Of a DNA stretch of 64,000 nucleotides, positions 33,101-41,937 are shown piece after piece. Source of the DNA: Sphaerolaimus hirsutus (Eukaryota; Nematoda; Chromadorea; Monhysterida; Sphaerolaimidae); NCBI GenBank assembly GCA_964036195.1, contig OZ038458.1, positions 20,039,832-20,103,831 on the forward strand, in the 5' to 3' direction. The position numbers and the translations under genes are program-made. Numbering within the stretch: position 1 is the stretch's first letter; each line of letters opens with the position of its first letter. Under the pieces are notes generated by a model. That model was not told where the DNA came from. It saw nothing but the letters and a program-made list of their open reading frames with translations, and did no database searches.

Positions 33101-34932
33101 GATTGAGTTTTTAAGGTGGTTTTTTTAATTAGAGGGTGGAAACCATGTTATAATTTTCAAACAATAGTTTTAATTTTTGTATTTTCAAAGTTTTTTAATT
33201 TTTTAAACAAAACCTTTCACGCCTCATAGCAATACTGCAACCCAGGGGTAGGAAAGTTGAGGCACAATGGCAAGTGTATCCCGGTGGGTATTTTTGTCGC
33301 AGCACATTTCTTAAATAGATAAAAAAATATGGTTAAAGGAGCGCCTCGTGTTAGTTTAGGGAGTGTTCCTAGCTAGCTACAATGCGGGTAAAACAAATGA
33401 GAAATTGACGCCAAAATGATCTTTTCGGCGTCGTTTTCAACGGTTTTTGACAGTTTTTCGCCACTCCCAGACTCTGTAAAAAGCCCTGAAAAATGTCTAA
33501 TAACAAGAAGTGTCAAAAGTCATGGCAAAAGCCCTGCAAAATGGCAACTGATGACATTTTACAGGGTCTCTGGGACTGCACCCAGCCCTCAACAACAAGC
33601 CAAACTAGCACCCCACCTGCAAACTAGTGGTCCTCGGCACAGTCCGTTGCCCAGAAGCCTCCTCATCACTGGTTGTATCATCATGGGCAGGGGACCCCTC
33701 GCCCTCATCGGAGTCCAGCGTGTGCTCGGCCACCCGGTCGGACGACGTTGGCCTCGCCGACGACTCCTCGCTGATGCTGGGCAACTCGACGCAGCGGCTG
33801 AGCAGCGCGGCGCTGAGCGGCGACGCGCCGCCGCCGCTGCTTTCGGTCACTTCCAACTGCGATGAGGTGAGGGTGGTTTTGGGGTGGTTGTTGGTTTTGT
33901 GATTGGAGAGGGTGATGGAAGGTGGGCGGATTGTTTTAAAATAGACCAGAATTGCAAAAAATCAGTTGATTAAGTACTTAAACCCGTTTAGGGTTTGAAA
34001 AAAATCGATTTTACAGAGGTTTCTAATTTAAATACGACATTTCACACATTACCCGCACCATTCCTGGTTAAAACAGTCAGTACTGAATCATTTGCAGGTC
34101 AAATTAAAAAAATACATTGCGTTAAAAAAGTAATTACTAACCAAATTATAACATAGACTAGGGAGTGATTTTGACGAAAACTTATTTTTCAGCTTTTTAG
34201 ATGCAAAATTAAACAACATTGTTTCTAGTTTGTTTTTGTTAACTACAAAGGAATGAATTGGCAATGGAAAATTATGAGATTGAGTTTTTCCCACGCCCTG
34301 TAAACATACTTTGCAATGCCTATTTTATTTTTGTGACTCACTATACAAAGCAAACACGAAAATCGGCATACACACACATGGAAATATGAAACAGACCTGC
34401 GCAGCCTTACTAATCATATCCGCTCTAGCCACGTCCACATCTAACCGTTCAAAATTCTGATTTGCATCATAAATCTGTGTTTGGCACTTTGCCAGCGACG
34501 AAATTGACCCGTTTGACTTTTCTATGGGCGTTTGAAGCGATTCGCTCGACTGAGCTGATGGCCTGAATGAAAGTAGGCGAAAGGTACGTGGATGAAATTG
34601 TTTTACACTCCCTAATTGATACATAACTTTTATTGCACATTTCTGACCTTAGATGGCGACACATGGCAGCAAAGTGAAAAAGTGGTTACAGTAAAGAAGC
34701 GTCAGACACATTGCAATGTTCACATTTAACAATCTAAAAGCATCGGCAAACACCTACGACGATCACAGGCACCGAACCTTTCCAACAAAAGCGTCAAAAA
34801 CAAAAGAACCAACGGCCGCGAGTGTTGCGGGTTATTATTCTCCGCGTCCAGGGGCGGCAGGTCGGGGCAGCTCGGCGACCTAGACACGCCCGCCGACACG
34901 TCCCCCTTCGCCCAGTTATCGTTGCTCCACAT
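15167..34932 (-). CDS. C1-DH-PH Rho guanine-nucleotide exchange factor (AKAP13/ARHGEF2/ARHGEF18 group)
   Basis: Exons, minus strand: 34932-34814, 34562-34397, 33856-33617, 33086-32982, 32508-32451, 31922-31761, 31417-31137, 29440-29123, 28608-28452, 27053-26801, 26357-26254, 25757-25519, 24876-24736, 24297-24065, 23671-23455, 22972-22651, 22247-22084, 20560-20494, 19360-19061, 18572-18446, 17318-17081, 16770-16601, 16339-16221, 15908-15730, 15454-15167. At most about 1588 residues. The protein should activate RhoA-type GTPases at the cortex or cytoskeleton. Order: Ser-rich N-terminus, C1 zinc finger, DH, PH, coiled coil, Pro-rich tail ending KPAKKR. Phases agree at every junction except entry into 29440-29123, which may be an alternative first exon. 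A hAT MITE splits the exon around 32508-33086. The 5' start (Met 34932, directly after an acceptor-like CAG) is tentative. The paralogue group is inferred from domain order and PH similarity, so no symbol is given. Confidence 0.88.
15509..15698. mobile_element. CACACACTAGTTGACATC-family MITE in the last RhoGEF intron
   Basis: The left end ACACACACTAGTTGACATCG and right end ATGTCAACTAGTGTGTGG are inverted repeats. It fills most of the 274-bp intron 15729-15455 but does not reach either splice site, so it is an insertion into that intron rather than its origin. Confidence 0.7.
16155..16225 (-). repeat. tRNA-like / SINE-head sequence at a RhoGEF intron start
   Basis: Reading the minus strand, GTGTCGTGGCTAATGGGCG is followed by CACAGGTTCGATTCCTGG, a good match to RNA polymerase III A-box and B-box promoters with a short T-arm stem (CAGG/CCTG). 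No complete cloverleaf or anticodon stem could be drawn, so this is more likely a tRNA-derived SINE fragment or a decayed tRNA. The 5' splice site of the RhoGEF exon ending at 16221 lies at its first bases. Confidence 0.4.
17574..18029. mobile_element. hAT-type MITE in a RhoGEF intron, 8-bp TSD TCCTCCAG
   Basis: The element begins CAGGGACGTATCCAGG and ends CCTGGATACGTCCTTG. TCCTCCAG is duplicated at 17566-17573 and 18030-18037. An 8-bp duplication and a CAGGG start fit the hAT superfamily. The interior holds long G and C runs and GGCGCCA words. No transposase. It belongs to the same family as the exon-splitting copy at 32520-32966. Confidence 0.88.
18757..19039. mobile_element. TACCGTATT-type MITE, CTCGAATAATTCCCC variant
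   Basis: The left end is TACCGTATTTGCTCGAATAA and the right end is GAATTATTCAAGCAAATAAGGTA, slightly diverged. Inner words of the type GAGGGGAATTATTCAAGGGG alternate. It ends about 20 bases inside the 5' splice site of the RhoGEF exon ending at 19061. Confidence 0.7.
19468..20053. mobile_element. Long foldback element (586 bp) in a RhoGEF intron
   Basis: Two arms of roughly 240-270 bp are inverted copies of each other. The left starts CCAGATTTAATTCTCCC and TACAGATTTTGTAGGGTAGGG. The right ends CCTACCCTACAAAATCTG and GATTAAATCTGG. Shared blocks include GCACACGCACCGAGAGCAA, GATATTGCAATATGACGCG, GGCCAACTCGTTCTTTTTT and CGGGCGGGCTACTCGCATAAC. A unique loop lies around 19710-19785. No open frame of note, and neither arm can code. 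Confidence 0.85.
20060..20274. mobile_element. Near-perfect hairpin MITE with CAG flanks (GGNGCCAGTTCC family)
   Basis: The ends are GGGCGAGTTCCGCA and GGAACTGGCAC, each followed or preceded by CAG. Nearly the whole element is one hairpin built from AAGTGAAATGGCAAATGCGAAG and its inverse. It abuts the long foldback on its left and an introner-family copy on its right. A second copy lies at 26053-26174. Terminal bases and CAG flanks resemble those of the introner family. Confidence 0.7.
20278..20432. mobile_element. Introner-family copy in a RhoGEF intron
   Basis: It begins GGCAGTACCAGACTG after CAG(GG) and ends GCCTGGGACTGGCAC. The interior has TGTAAAATGCCATGTAAAACG and the inverse CATGACATTTGACATTTCAC words. 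The right CAG has mutated to CCG. It is a passenger in the intron 20493-19361 side region, next to exon 20560-20494. Confidence 0.6.
22385..22585. repeat. CAAACGGGATCCCG repeat element in a RhoGEF intron
   Basis: It starts GGTTCAAACGGGATCCCGAA and ends CAATCCCGTTTGAC. Many GATCCCGAAA words lie between the ends. Related to 11883-12055 and probably to 1-125. Confidence 0.55.
22651..23671 (-). other. RhoGEF PH-domain exons
   Basis: Exon 23671-23455 encodes LRYAGPVQW, KKLAAVEMLLFDDLIVFM and a YRFHAQDG strand. Exon 22972-22651 continues with EPVIPLANVVLREAAGRG, GLFLVVTRP, MYDVRFSGKQREPWLRNL and the helix AAIETAVP. This matches the PH domain that follows DH in ARHGEF2/AKAP13, including the IPL..L-VRE segment and the terminal Trp-containing helix. 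It would be expected to bind active RhoA or membrane lipids. Confidence 0.88.
24907..25111. mobile_element. CACACACTAGTTGACATC-family MITE
   Basis: The ends are CACACTAGTTGACATCGCAA and TTTTGATGTCAACTAGTG. It lies in the RhoGEF intron just upstream of the exon starting at 24876 and next to a second copy at 25120-25282. Confidence 0.7.
25120..25282. mobile_element. CACACACTAGTTGACATC-family MITE
   Basis: It begins CCCCACACACGCTATTTGAC and ends GATGTCAACTAGCGTGTGTGG. Internal arms GTCAACGTCGTTCGTCGGC and ACCAGTTGACATTTGGTGTC match the 9001, 36437 and 38488 copies. Confidence 0.75.
25298..25351. mobile_element. Minimal hAT-like hairpin with TAGTGATG / CATCACCA ends
   Basis: This 54-bp hairpin begins TAGTGATGTAAAAGCGCC and ends GGCGCTTTCTGCATCACCA. 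It shares ends with the 1.26-kb GGCGC-rich element at 40150-41407, as if only its two termini remained. Confidence 0.55.
26053..26174 (+). mobile_element. Second copy of the CAG-flanked GTGCCA(A/G)TTCC hairpin MITE
   Basis: It begins GTGCCAATTCCGC and ends GTGAAACCGGCCC, with CAG on both sides. Read on the plus strand it would present CAG|GT at the left and CCCAG at the right, the same arrangement as the introners. The host gene is on the opposite strand, and the copy sits within the intron 26253-25758. Confidence 0.6.
26801..28608 (-). other. RhoGEF C1 zinc-finger exons
   Basis: Exon 28608-28452 encodes HNFIHVAFSLSDTIDCDACD and RHVYQCD. A phase-1 junction leads to exon 27053-26801, which begins SCEIMVHSGCRDLAGPC. 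Together the spaced His and Cys residues give the C1 pattern (H, CxxC, CxxC, HxxC, C). It is probably an atypical, non-diacylglycerol C1 as in AKAP13/GEF-H1. The rest of the second exon is Ala/Pro-rich linker. Confidence 0.88.
27112..27887. mobile_element. Nested repeat: two introner-family elements inside a GTTGACAC-ended element
   Basis: The outer ends are CAGTAGTTGACACGTGTGTG (27117) and GTGTCAACTAGTGTGCGGG (27867). Inside are one introner-like copy (about 27138-27301, GGGGCATGACCAACC to GGGACTGCCAC) and a larger one at 27305-27717 (GGGGCAGTCCCAAGC to GGGATTGCCAC, CAG on both sides). The larger one is made of tandem GTAAAGTGTCAAAT words and their inverse. At 27733-27853 another hairpin carries AGATTTCGGCTTCGCGTGTCG and its inverse. 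Confidence 0.65.
29123..29440 (-). other. RhoGEF exon with possible alternative start (MKTMDQYTIVSIPAA)
   Basis: An open frame from Met 29440 (or Met 29431) encodes GQLQRQRSHSAERLYTRHNAS, HATLKSHMSGTMRSIKARTMH and NLFDHLSVPPPAASQVL, ending at a GTAGGC donor at 29122 (or GTTTTG at 29128, same phase). It joins the C1 exon in phase 0. The exon upstream (31417-31137) also ends in phase 0, but the only good acceptor before Met 29440 is out of phase. So this may be the first coding exon of a short isoform. A CpG-rich patch near 29755-29870 could be its promoter. Confidence 0.55.
29552..29661. mobile_element. Small TAGGGATGG / CATCCCTA element
   Basis: The ends TAGGGATGGAAAAACTACG and GGCCATCCCTA are inverted, and the core has AAACGGTTTAGACG words. 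It resembles the 3688-4389 element, and degenerate relatives occur near 24630-24690 and 30184-30240. It lies upstream of the possible alternative first exon. Confidence 0.4.
30825..31003. mobile_element. hAT-type MITE made of TTTACCGTACCGT microsatellite, 8-bp TSD CATATGCA
   Basis: The ends are TAGGGTGGCAGAATTTACCG and CCGTCTGCCACCCTA. CATATGCA is duplicated on both sides (30817-30824 and 31004-31011). The interior is mainly repeated TTTACCGTACCGTACCG. Fragments of the same family lie near 12985-13045 and 16923-16975. Confidence 0.8.
32520..32966. mobile_element. hAT-type MITE splitting a RhoGEF exon, 8-bp TSD CATGGACC
   Basis: On the plus strand it runs from CAAGGACGTAGCCAGG to CCTGGCTACGTCCCTG. 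The target duplication CATGGACC lies at 32512-32519 and 32967-32974. The duplicated bases are coding in both flanks (in gene sense AGG TCC ATG CAG) and in the same frame. This indicates one exon before insertion. The 455 inserted bases would shift the frame and add stops if not spliced. In-frame removal needs a donor such as GTGCTC at 32981-32980 together with the acceptor at 32510-32509. Confidence 0.88.
33462..33590. mobile_element. Introner-family copy in a RhoGEF intron
   Basis: It begins CCACTCCCAGACTCTGTAAA and ends CAGGGTCTCTGGGACTGCACC before CAG. It lies inside the intron 33616-33087, well away from both splice sites. The left terminus has diverged. Confidence 0.55.
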
Positions 34933-35664
34933 CCTGAACGATCAGTGGCAACTGTGTTTTGAGCAGGCGATCGATTCTAAGCGTAAATGGATTGATTTGC
35001 ACTTGGTCGAAAGCTTAATGACGCCCATTACAACGAAGGGGGCTGGGAAAATTTTCTTTTTTTCTGCGTTTGGCTGCGTGCCAAGAGGTGAGTTTTTACA
35101 ATCGGGGAGACCCCTTATGTGAAGTTGGCAGCTTACCAAAACAGTTTTTGGATACACCCGTTTGTATACCGCTGTTGAGGATGGCGAACAAGCGCGGCAT
35201 GCCAGTGCGTAGGCCGCCTTAAGCGACCATTTCCGGTCGCTTAATCGCATTCCGCAGCCATTATCAGTGACTCGGAAGCAAATCCTGTTTCTTTTTCTCG
35301 CGTTCATACTACACGAAACAGTATCCAAATACATACTTAGACGTTAGCCAATTCACATCAGTGCCCCGATCCTTTTACAATATGTGGTTTTGTTTGGATA
35401 GCGCGTGCGAGAAAAAAATGACCAAAATATACGTAAATTAAAAGTAAATATGCGGAAAGTAAAATCTGCGTCTGACAAGCAGAACAGCGTGTGCGACAAA
35501 ACTACAATAAATAGATACCTTTTCGATTAAATAGCAAGCGATAACATAAAAGCAATTTGAAAATTATTATGAATCGGTCTGACACGTAGGTTTTTTCATT
35601 TTCCGGCTCATTGTATTTTTTCGTCAATCACGCTGCAGCCATGGCGGCAATCTGAATCACATTG

Positions 35665-35856
35665 TGCCTGCGCACACTATTTTTTTACCGAAATTCCGAA
35701 AACTCATAAATCAGCTTTGGACGTTTTCCTAGAAGATGTCCGTCAACTACAGTTGACGGAGATTGAAAATGGTCTATCTAGAAAACTCAAATGAGTTCAA
35801 AGCTCATTTATGAGTTTTCGAAATTCGGTTGGAAACTACAATAGTGTGCGCAGGCA
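35665..35856. mobile_element. MITE with TGCCTGCGCACACTAT ends
   Basis: The ends TGCCTGCGCACACTAT and ATAGTGTGCGCAGGCA are perfect inverses. Both arms continue with CCGAAATTCCGAAAACTCAT and AATCAGC. Related degenerate copies lie at 425-540, 5935-6085 and around 13990-14070. Confidence 0.8.
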
Positions 35857-36028
35857 CATTAAATCTGATGGCGAGAAGGCAATTTCGGCTGCGTGAATGG
35901 TGTCCCCTCCCCAAAAAAACACACATCAAAAGTTCATCACTGCAACGACCGCAGCAATTGATTCTGACGAAATCAGCCAATCAAACAGTGTACAAATATC
36001 GAAACGCCAATATCTTGCATTTAACACC

Positions 36029-36347
36029 TATCGTATTTACTCGAATAATTCCCCTGGAGAATTATTGTTTCGTCAAACTTTTTTGATGTGGAACTAGGTA
36101 TTCAAGGAGGGAATTATTCAAGGGGGTAATTATTATTACATCAAAAAATTCAAGCAAGTTTCTTTAAATTCATTCCGCAAAGTATTTTTTTTTTAACACA
36201 GTAACGTGGCATTTTTGTTGAAATTGGACATGACAAATTGTATCATATGTCGTAAGGGGCCTTATTCAAAGGGGAAATTAGATATCTCCTCACGTGTCTA
36301 ACAGTGGGAATTATTCAAAAGGGGATATTATTCGAGTAAATACGGTA
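36029..36347. mobile_element. TACCGTATT-type MITE, CTCGAATAATTCCCC variant
   Basis: The left end TATCGTATTTACTCGAATAA and right end TATTCGAGTAAATACGGTA are inverse. The interior has repeated GGAATTATTCAAGGGGG words, as in the 18757-19039 copy. Confidence 0.75.
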
Positions 36348-36436
36348 TTTTGCATCATACCGTGATCATATTATAAAAACCGGGCAGTGGTAGAAATGTC
36401 TTTAAAAATTTTGAACAAAACCTTCGTCACATTCGT

Positions 36437-36593
36437 CCCACACACACTAGTTGACATCAACACCAAATGTCAACTGGTTCTGATTTCAATTCCAATCTTG
36501 CATTTAAGCATCGTTAGTTTGTTCGTCAGCAAGCTTTGAATAGGGATCTGAACCAGTTGACATTTGGTGTCGATGTCAACTAGTGTGTGTGGG
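36437..36593. mobile_element. CACACACTAGTTGACATC-family MITE, well preserved
   Basis: The left CCACACACACTAGTTGACAT and right GATGTCAACTAGTGTGTGTGG ends are perfect inverses. The inner arms CACCAAATGTCAACTGGTTC and GAACCAGTTGACATTTGGTG are also inverse. Confidence 0.85.
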
Positions 36594-36968
36594 GCTGGGG
36601 CCATTATACCCAAATTGAAGAAACTAGATTTCCGGGGGTATTACAGGGGTATTCCAGATTCCAAAAACTGTATATATGACCTATATTTATGATAGTCATT
36701 GCATTTGACATGTTTTATGCAAATTTTGTGCAAAAACCATAAACGAACTATTGCAGTCAACTAATGTTCCACTTTCATCCTGATGGCATGTGTTGAGCTA
36801 GCAAAAAACACCCCTGGGCATCTGAGCACATGCACTGCATTGTCATGGTGCCCACCAAGCTGGAGCCAGTGGTTGCCAGTTTCCGGATAAAGGCGCCATT
36901 GCGCAGCACAGGCACAGTGCGTGATGCCAATGGCACTGTACCACTGGATGTGCATGTGCCATTAAGAA

Positions 36969-37181
36969 GGAATTAGAGCTCAGCGTCGATTCGACGTGAA
37001 TTTTTCAATTCGCTCTAATTGTGGCTGATAACACTCAGTATTGGACACGATTAAGGTATTGATTCATATATTATACTTAGAAAATTGTAGACCCGTAGCA
37101 TGATCCACACTCGTGTAATTAATTTCACGACGTCATTTCACGTCATCATTTCACGTCGAATCGACGCTGAGCTCTAATTCC
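36969..37181. mobile_element. MITE with GGAATTAGAGCTCAGCG ends
   Basis: The left arm GAATTAGAGCTCAGCGTCGA with TTCGACGTGAA is the inverse of the right arm TTCACGTCGAATCGACGCTG with AGCTCTAATTCC. No other copy was noticed in the window. Confidence 0.75.
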
Positions 37182-37288
37182 GGCTTTACGCCAAACTGTG
37201 CACGCACAGATGTCAAGGAGTGTTTAATGTCCAAGGTTCATACACCACTGTGCTCTACTTCAGTATTGAACCCCCAGAACGATCACAT

Positions 37289-37754
37289 TACCGTATTTCC
37301 TCGAAATACCCCCAGGGGGCTTATTTTTTCAGAGTGGAAATTTTGAGAGAAAAACGTGAAAAATGCAACAATAACCACCATTTATAAGTTTTTATAAAAG
37401 TTTTTTTGAAGCTGTTGGCGAGCTCGTATCGCCCTATCACAAAAAATAAAGGACAGGTGTTTTTTGAATTAGTTTTCCTTTGATAGGCACCTCGCCCTAG
37501 GTTTAGCGTTAAACAGCTTTTTCGAAGTATCCAAAATGTATCCAAAAGCATGTCAAGTGTATCCTAATGTTGAAACCAAAAAATAAAAGAATTACAGCCT
37601 TATATAAGGATGTAGATGGTATAAACGATGTTCTAACATAACACAGTAAGTGTTTTGAACGTCTGTTATGCATTTCACGGACCACAAATACATAATGCCC
37701 ATTTTGTGGGGGGGGGTATTTCGAGGGGGGGGGGTACTTCGAGGAAATACAGTA
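37289..37754. mobile_element. TACCGTATT-ended MITE, CTCGAAATACCCCC variant
   Basis: It begins TACCGTATTTCCTCGAAATA and ends TACTTCGAGGAAATACAGTA. G-rich right and C-rich left subtermini (GGGGGGGTATTTCGAGG). Closely followed by another copy at 37959. Confidence 0.75.
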
Positions 37755-37958
37755 GCTTCTTTTCACAGTTTGTCACATAACAACATGTCTTGAACACAAA
37801 ATCAGAAGTGACAAGTATTTTTTTGCATTTAACCTATGATACAAGCATGACCAACTGCATGAATTTCAGTATAAAAAAATACCTAGGTATAAATATTAGG
37901 TAAAGCTTTGCTGCTTCTTATTATGCAGTGTGTAAAAACAGGTGTGCGAAATTGTATT

Positions 37959-38427
37959 TACCGTATTTCCTCGAAATACCCCCCGGGAGGTGATTGTTTC
38001 ATAGTGCTCCCGAAAGGGGGGGGGGTGTTAAACGAGAGGGGGGTATTTCGAGGGGGGGGTGATTATTTAGCAAGAAATTTTTTGAAATCGTAGTACAAAA
38101 TCGTTGTTTGTGATGTGCGCTGCGGTAGAAAAATGCATCAACAACTGACATGTATAGACTCCTGTAGACTAATACTAGTACGTAGATGGTATAAATACTG
38201 TTCTAATGTGTTTCCGACATTGGTTTAACGTGTGTTCTGCACTACGCAGAACACAAACTGCAGTATTTGTCATGTACGTTCTCTTTACACTCAATCTGGG
38301 GGGGGGTATTTCGAGGGGGGAGGGGGTGATTGTTTCATAGTGGTCTCGAGAGGGGGGTGATTGTTTCATAGTGGTCTCGAGATGGGTGGGGGGTCAAACG
38401 AGGGGGGTATTTCGAGGAAATACGGTA
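37959..38427. mobile_element. TACCGTATT-ended MITE, CTCGAAATACCCCC variant
   Basis: The ends are TACCGTATTTCCTCGAAATA and TATTTCGAGGAAATACGGTA. The GTGATTGTTTCATAGTGGTC word is repeated with variations inside. A shorter relative (115 bp, TACCGAATTGCCTCGAAATA to TTCGAGGAAATATGGTA) lies at 38696-38810. Confidence 0.8.
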
Positions 38428-38487
38428 GATATGTATTGTAAGCCATTTCGTCAAAAAATGACCACCACACCATCCATTGGGAAAGGC

Positions 38488-38643
38488 CCCCCACACGCTT
38501 GTTGACATTGACACAAATGTCAACTGGTTCCGATCCCATTTCAAAGCTTGCTGGCGAGCCAACGAACGACCTTCAAATGCAAGCTTGGAATTAAGATCGG
38601 AACCAGTTGACATTTGTGTCGATGTCAACTAGCGTGTGTGGGG
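38488..38643. mobile_element. CACACACTAGTTGACATC-family MITE
   Basis: It begins CCCCACACGCTTGTTGACAT and ends GATGTCAACTAGCGTGTGTGG. The centre has GCTTGCTGGCGAGCC with the AACGAACGAC word common to the family. Confidence 0.75.
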
Positions 38644-40149
38644 CCAAAACGTTGGTAATTTTAAATCCCATTGCAAAAAAAAATCCAACCATAAATACCG
38701 AATTGCCTCGAAATACCCCCAGGTGGTTTATTGTTTTCATATTGGAAATTTTGAGGGGGTTAAACGATGGAGATATTTCGAGGGGGGTGGTATTTCGAGG
38801 AAATATGGTAGTTTTTTGTGGAGCAGTTTCAGAGTGAACCAAAAAGGGAGAAATTGACAAGAAACCCACTTGAACCTTCATCCCACTGGGAACGACGGAG
38901 CGAAATCATTGGCACCGAATTAAATGTCTGAGGCCATTTTCGATACGGCCACAGGAAGACACACATAGAAGCACGCGCCGCGATAAAAACGTCCCTTCAA
39001 GTTGCAGTTCTTTTGCAGTCTTTTGCAAGTGATAGCAGCAAACATACTACACTACACACACATATTATTTGCATTCATCTCTGAAAAGCAATGTACAAAG
39101 ATCAAATGATTCCAATGAGGGCTTTTTTGTTCCAGAAAAAAATGGACACTATGCCATGGATACTTCAGCTGAATTCAGGTTGTTCCAAATAGGATGTTTA
39201 AAAATTTAACCCTTATTATTATGTATTGGCTATTATTAAATACTGTACTTTTAGATCTGTATGACCCAATTTTTAGCAGTTTCTCACAAGCCATTGGTCA
39301 ACTCAGAAATATCTTCTTTAGACATCCTGATTTATTTAACTTCCTGACAATTTTAGGTATGTGCACTCATCATGTGCCAAAATATCATGGTATCAAAATA
39401 TGTAAATATATATTTTACTTCAGTGACTGTACATATGTGAGACATTAAGTCATCAATGTTAACATTTATTTTAAATGCATGTATTTTGGGGCATTACTTA
39501 ATCACATTACCTGAGAATGGAATCTGGCCCCTGCTATCAATATTCATGAAGCAGTGGTGTTCCAACAGTATTCATTGTTACCAATTAACTGGGCCTTAAG
39601 GACGATTTTTATAGCTTGCAAACTTCTTGAAATCAATATTCAATATGGAATAAACACACTGGTTATTATACCATCTTCCCCTAGAGAAATTGCCACAGGG
39701 AGGACTTGTGTAATTTATGCCTGATTGGAGTTAACCTGTTTGCCAATTAGCTTGTTTGACTTCTTGCTTTTTTTGTAAACTTTTCCAAACAGCGTCAAAA
39801 ATCGAACAATTAAAAATGAAAAAACAAAGATGCAAACATTTGGAAAATGGCCAGGCCAAAATTAAGCACGACAACATCTAGATGCTTGGCCCTATTAAGA
39901 GTAAATGGTTAGAAAAATGGACTGTCCGAATGATTTAAGAATGAACAATTTATTACTCAGCAGTCCAGACAAATGTAACCTGATTAACCCAGTACACAAT
40001 ACTGAAATTGATACCACATTTCCATTGTTCCATTTTCAATATTTATCTATTTTTCCAGTTTTATCGTAATTACCCTAGGTATTAATTTATTATGGGATGA
40101 CGTGGGGGCACTGCCGCAACTGCAAAGTGTGAAGATTTTATTACCGGAC

Positions 40150-41407
40150 TAGTGATGGAAAAGCGCCATGGCGCTGGCGCCTGGCGCTAGCGCCAAAGCA
40201 AAAAGCGCCATGGCGCTTTTGGCGCTTGGCGCCTTTTTGCTGTGGCGCCATTGGCGCTTGGCGCTGGTATTTGGAAAAGCGCCATGGCGCTTTTGGCGCT
40301 TGGCGCTATGACGCCGTGGCGCCATTGGCGCTTGACGCTAGTGTTTTAAAAATCGCCAAAACAGCGCCAAGAAGTTCTAAAAGTTCATTATTATATCATT
40401 CAAAAAGACCTTGTAAGTATAATTTATATAAGTATATGTGCTACTGTAAATATATTCCAGGATCAACATACCCTATTTTTGATTACTTTTGCAAACAATG
40501 TCACTGTGATTGCATGTGTATTCAACACTTTTCCCATCTAATCATAATTTGGACTTTATCAGGGGGGGGTCCTTTTGTGACTATTCATCGGACTGGTAAC
40601 ACTCTTCACATAGGTTTTAGCTATATCACTATACTGAGCTAGATCCTTGCAGTTTTGTTTAAGCAGGGTTAAATGACCCTGTAAAGTGTACACCTTTGTT
40701 GAGTGTCATGCTACAAATCAAAAGCTCAATCATAAAATTTTTATTTTTTATTCTGATTGACATGTTACATCACATTCGATTCTTGATATTTGACACTTGA
40801 TTTTACAGGGTGTGGAATTACCATTTGAGGCCATTCTAATTGAACAATTGCAATCCAAAATTTGAAAATTTATAATTCAGTGTTCAAAAGTGACGAGCAA
40901 AACTCTAAACTGCAATATGCCAGTAAAAAATCTCAAGTATACAAAAAATTGAAAACTTCATTTGAAAATTTCAAACTATTTTTGGGAAAAAACAGATCTA
41001 AATGCGAAAAGTAATTTTAAAAAACACAAAAATCTAAGCACCTTTTTACAGATGGTTTGCTATAGTGAGCCCAAACTCCCAGCTGTAAAATATCATGATA
41101 AAAAGAACAAAAGTGACTGGAGTAGTTGATTAAAATATTGTGATTCAAATGAATAAATAGCATTGCATTAGCATGACCGCATATATGAGCAGCAAAAATT
41201 TTTTTGGCGCTGGCGCTATTGGCGCTTGGCGCTAACATCCTCTGGCGCCATTGGCGCTTGGCGCCGTTGTCTAGAAAAGCGCCATGGCGCTTTTGGCGCT
41301 TGGCGCTATTTTGCTGTGGCGCCATTGGCGCTTGGCGCTGGACTTTGAAAAGCGCCATGGCGCTTTTGGCGCTTGGCGCCAAAGTCCTGGCGCTTTTTCC
41401 ATCACTA
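40150..41407. mobile_element. hAT-type non-autonomous element with GGCGC subterminal arrays
   Basis: The ends are TAGTGATGGAAAAGCGCC and GGCGCTTTTTCCATCACTA. The 8-bp flanks TACCGGAC and TACAGGAC differ by one base and look like a target duplication. About 200 bp at each end is built from repeated AGCGCCATGGCGCTTTTGGCG words, mutually inverted. An introner-like piece (TGACCCTGTAAAGTG to ATTTTACAGGGTGTGGAATT, about 40664-40822) lies inside. The right duplicate is at 55452-56709. Confidence 0.8.
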
Positions 41408-41739
41408 TACAGGACTATTGACATTTTGCATGATAATTGACAAATTTGTATGACATTTTACATGACATTTGACACTTTGCAGTGTGCAGGACTGCACCAT
41501 GGTAGGTATTTTCAAAATTCAGCTGAAAAAACTTCACATTCAGCATAGAAAATTTAAGCTTACATGCACTGTTATATTTTTTGCAAGAAATACGGTTATT
41601 ATTTACAAAGTTGTTAAAATAACGCCATTTTTGTAAAACGTCAACATAAACATAAATAGGTAGGTACCTTTTTAGAGTATTTGTAGTAAAACGTACAGTG
41701 TTTTTTAAATAGCTGTGAAAGCGTAAAAAAAAATCTACC

Positions 41740-41937
41740 TATACTCGGCGGACATCACACCTAGTATGAAAACGTACCATAATAACCCATCGGAATAATG
41801 AACCAAAAATTTTACAGTTTTTTCAGCATACTTTTTTTGTTCTTACCATGGAATGATTAATCACGGAATTAATCACAGGATTTTATTCATGCAATTATGG
41901 TAGGTTTTCATACTAGGTGTGCTGTTCGCCGAGTATA
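41740..41937. mobile_element. MITE with TATACTCGGCGGAC ends
   Basis: The left TATACTCGGCGGACATCACA with CCTAGTATGAAAACGTACC is inverse to the right TACTAGGTGTGCTGTTCGCC with GAGTATA. Its terminal words are shared with the larger 2672-3230 element. Confidence 0.75.

Larger units (their letters stand above)
34933..39701. other. Intergenic region upstream of the RhoGEF gene, dominated by MITEs
   Basis: I find no convincing host exon. It contains a 192-bp MITE (35665-35856), four TACCGTATT-type elements (36029, 37289, 37959, 38696), two TAGTTGACATC-type elements (36437, 38488) and a 213-bp palindrome (36969). The remainder, including 38830-39700, is AT-rich sequence without recognised features. 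The RhoGEF 5' untranslated exons and promoter may lie here. Confidence 0.55.

Noticed and set aside
34942..35334. 130-codon minus-strand open frame as a 5' RhoGEF exon
   Set aside because: No similarity, no phase-compatible donor into the exon at 34932, and ordinary composition for non-coding sequence here.
40226..40642. 138-codon open frame (and its copy at 55528-55944)
   Set aside because: Its first third is the GGCGC palindrome array read as WRLAPL repeats. The rest is AT-rich with no motif.
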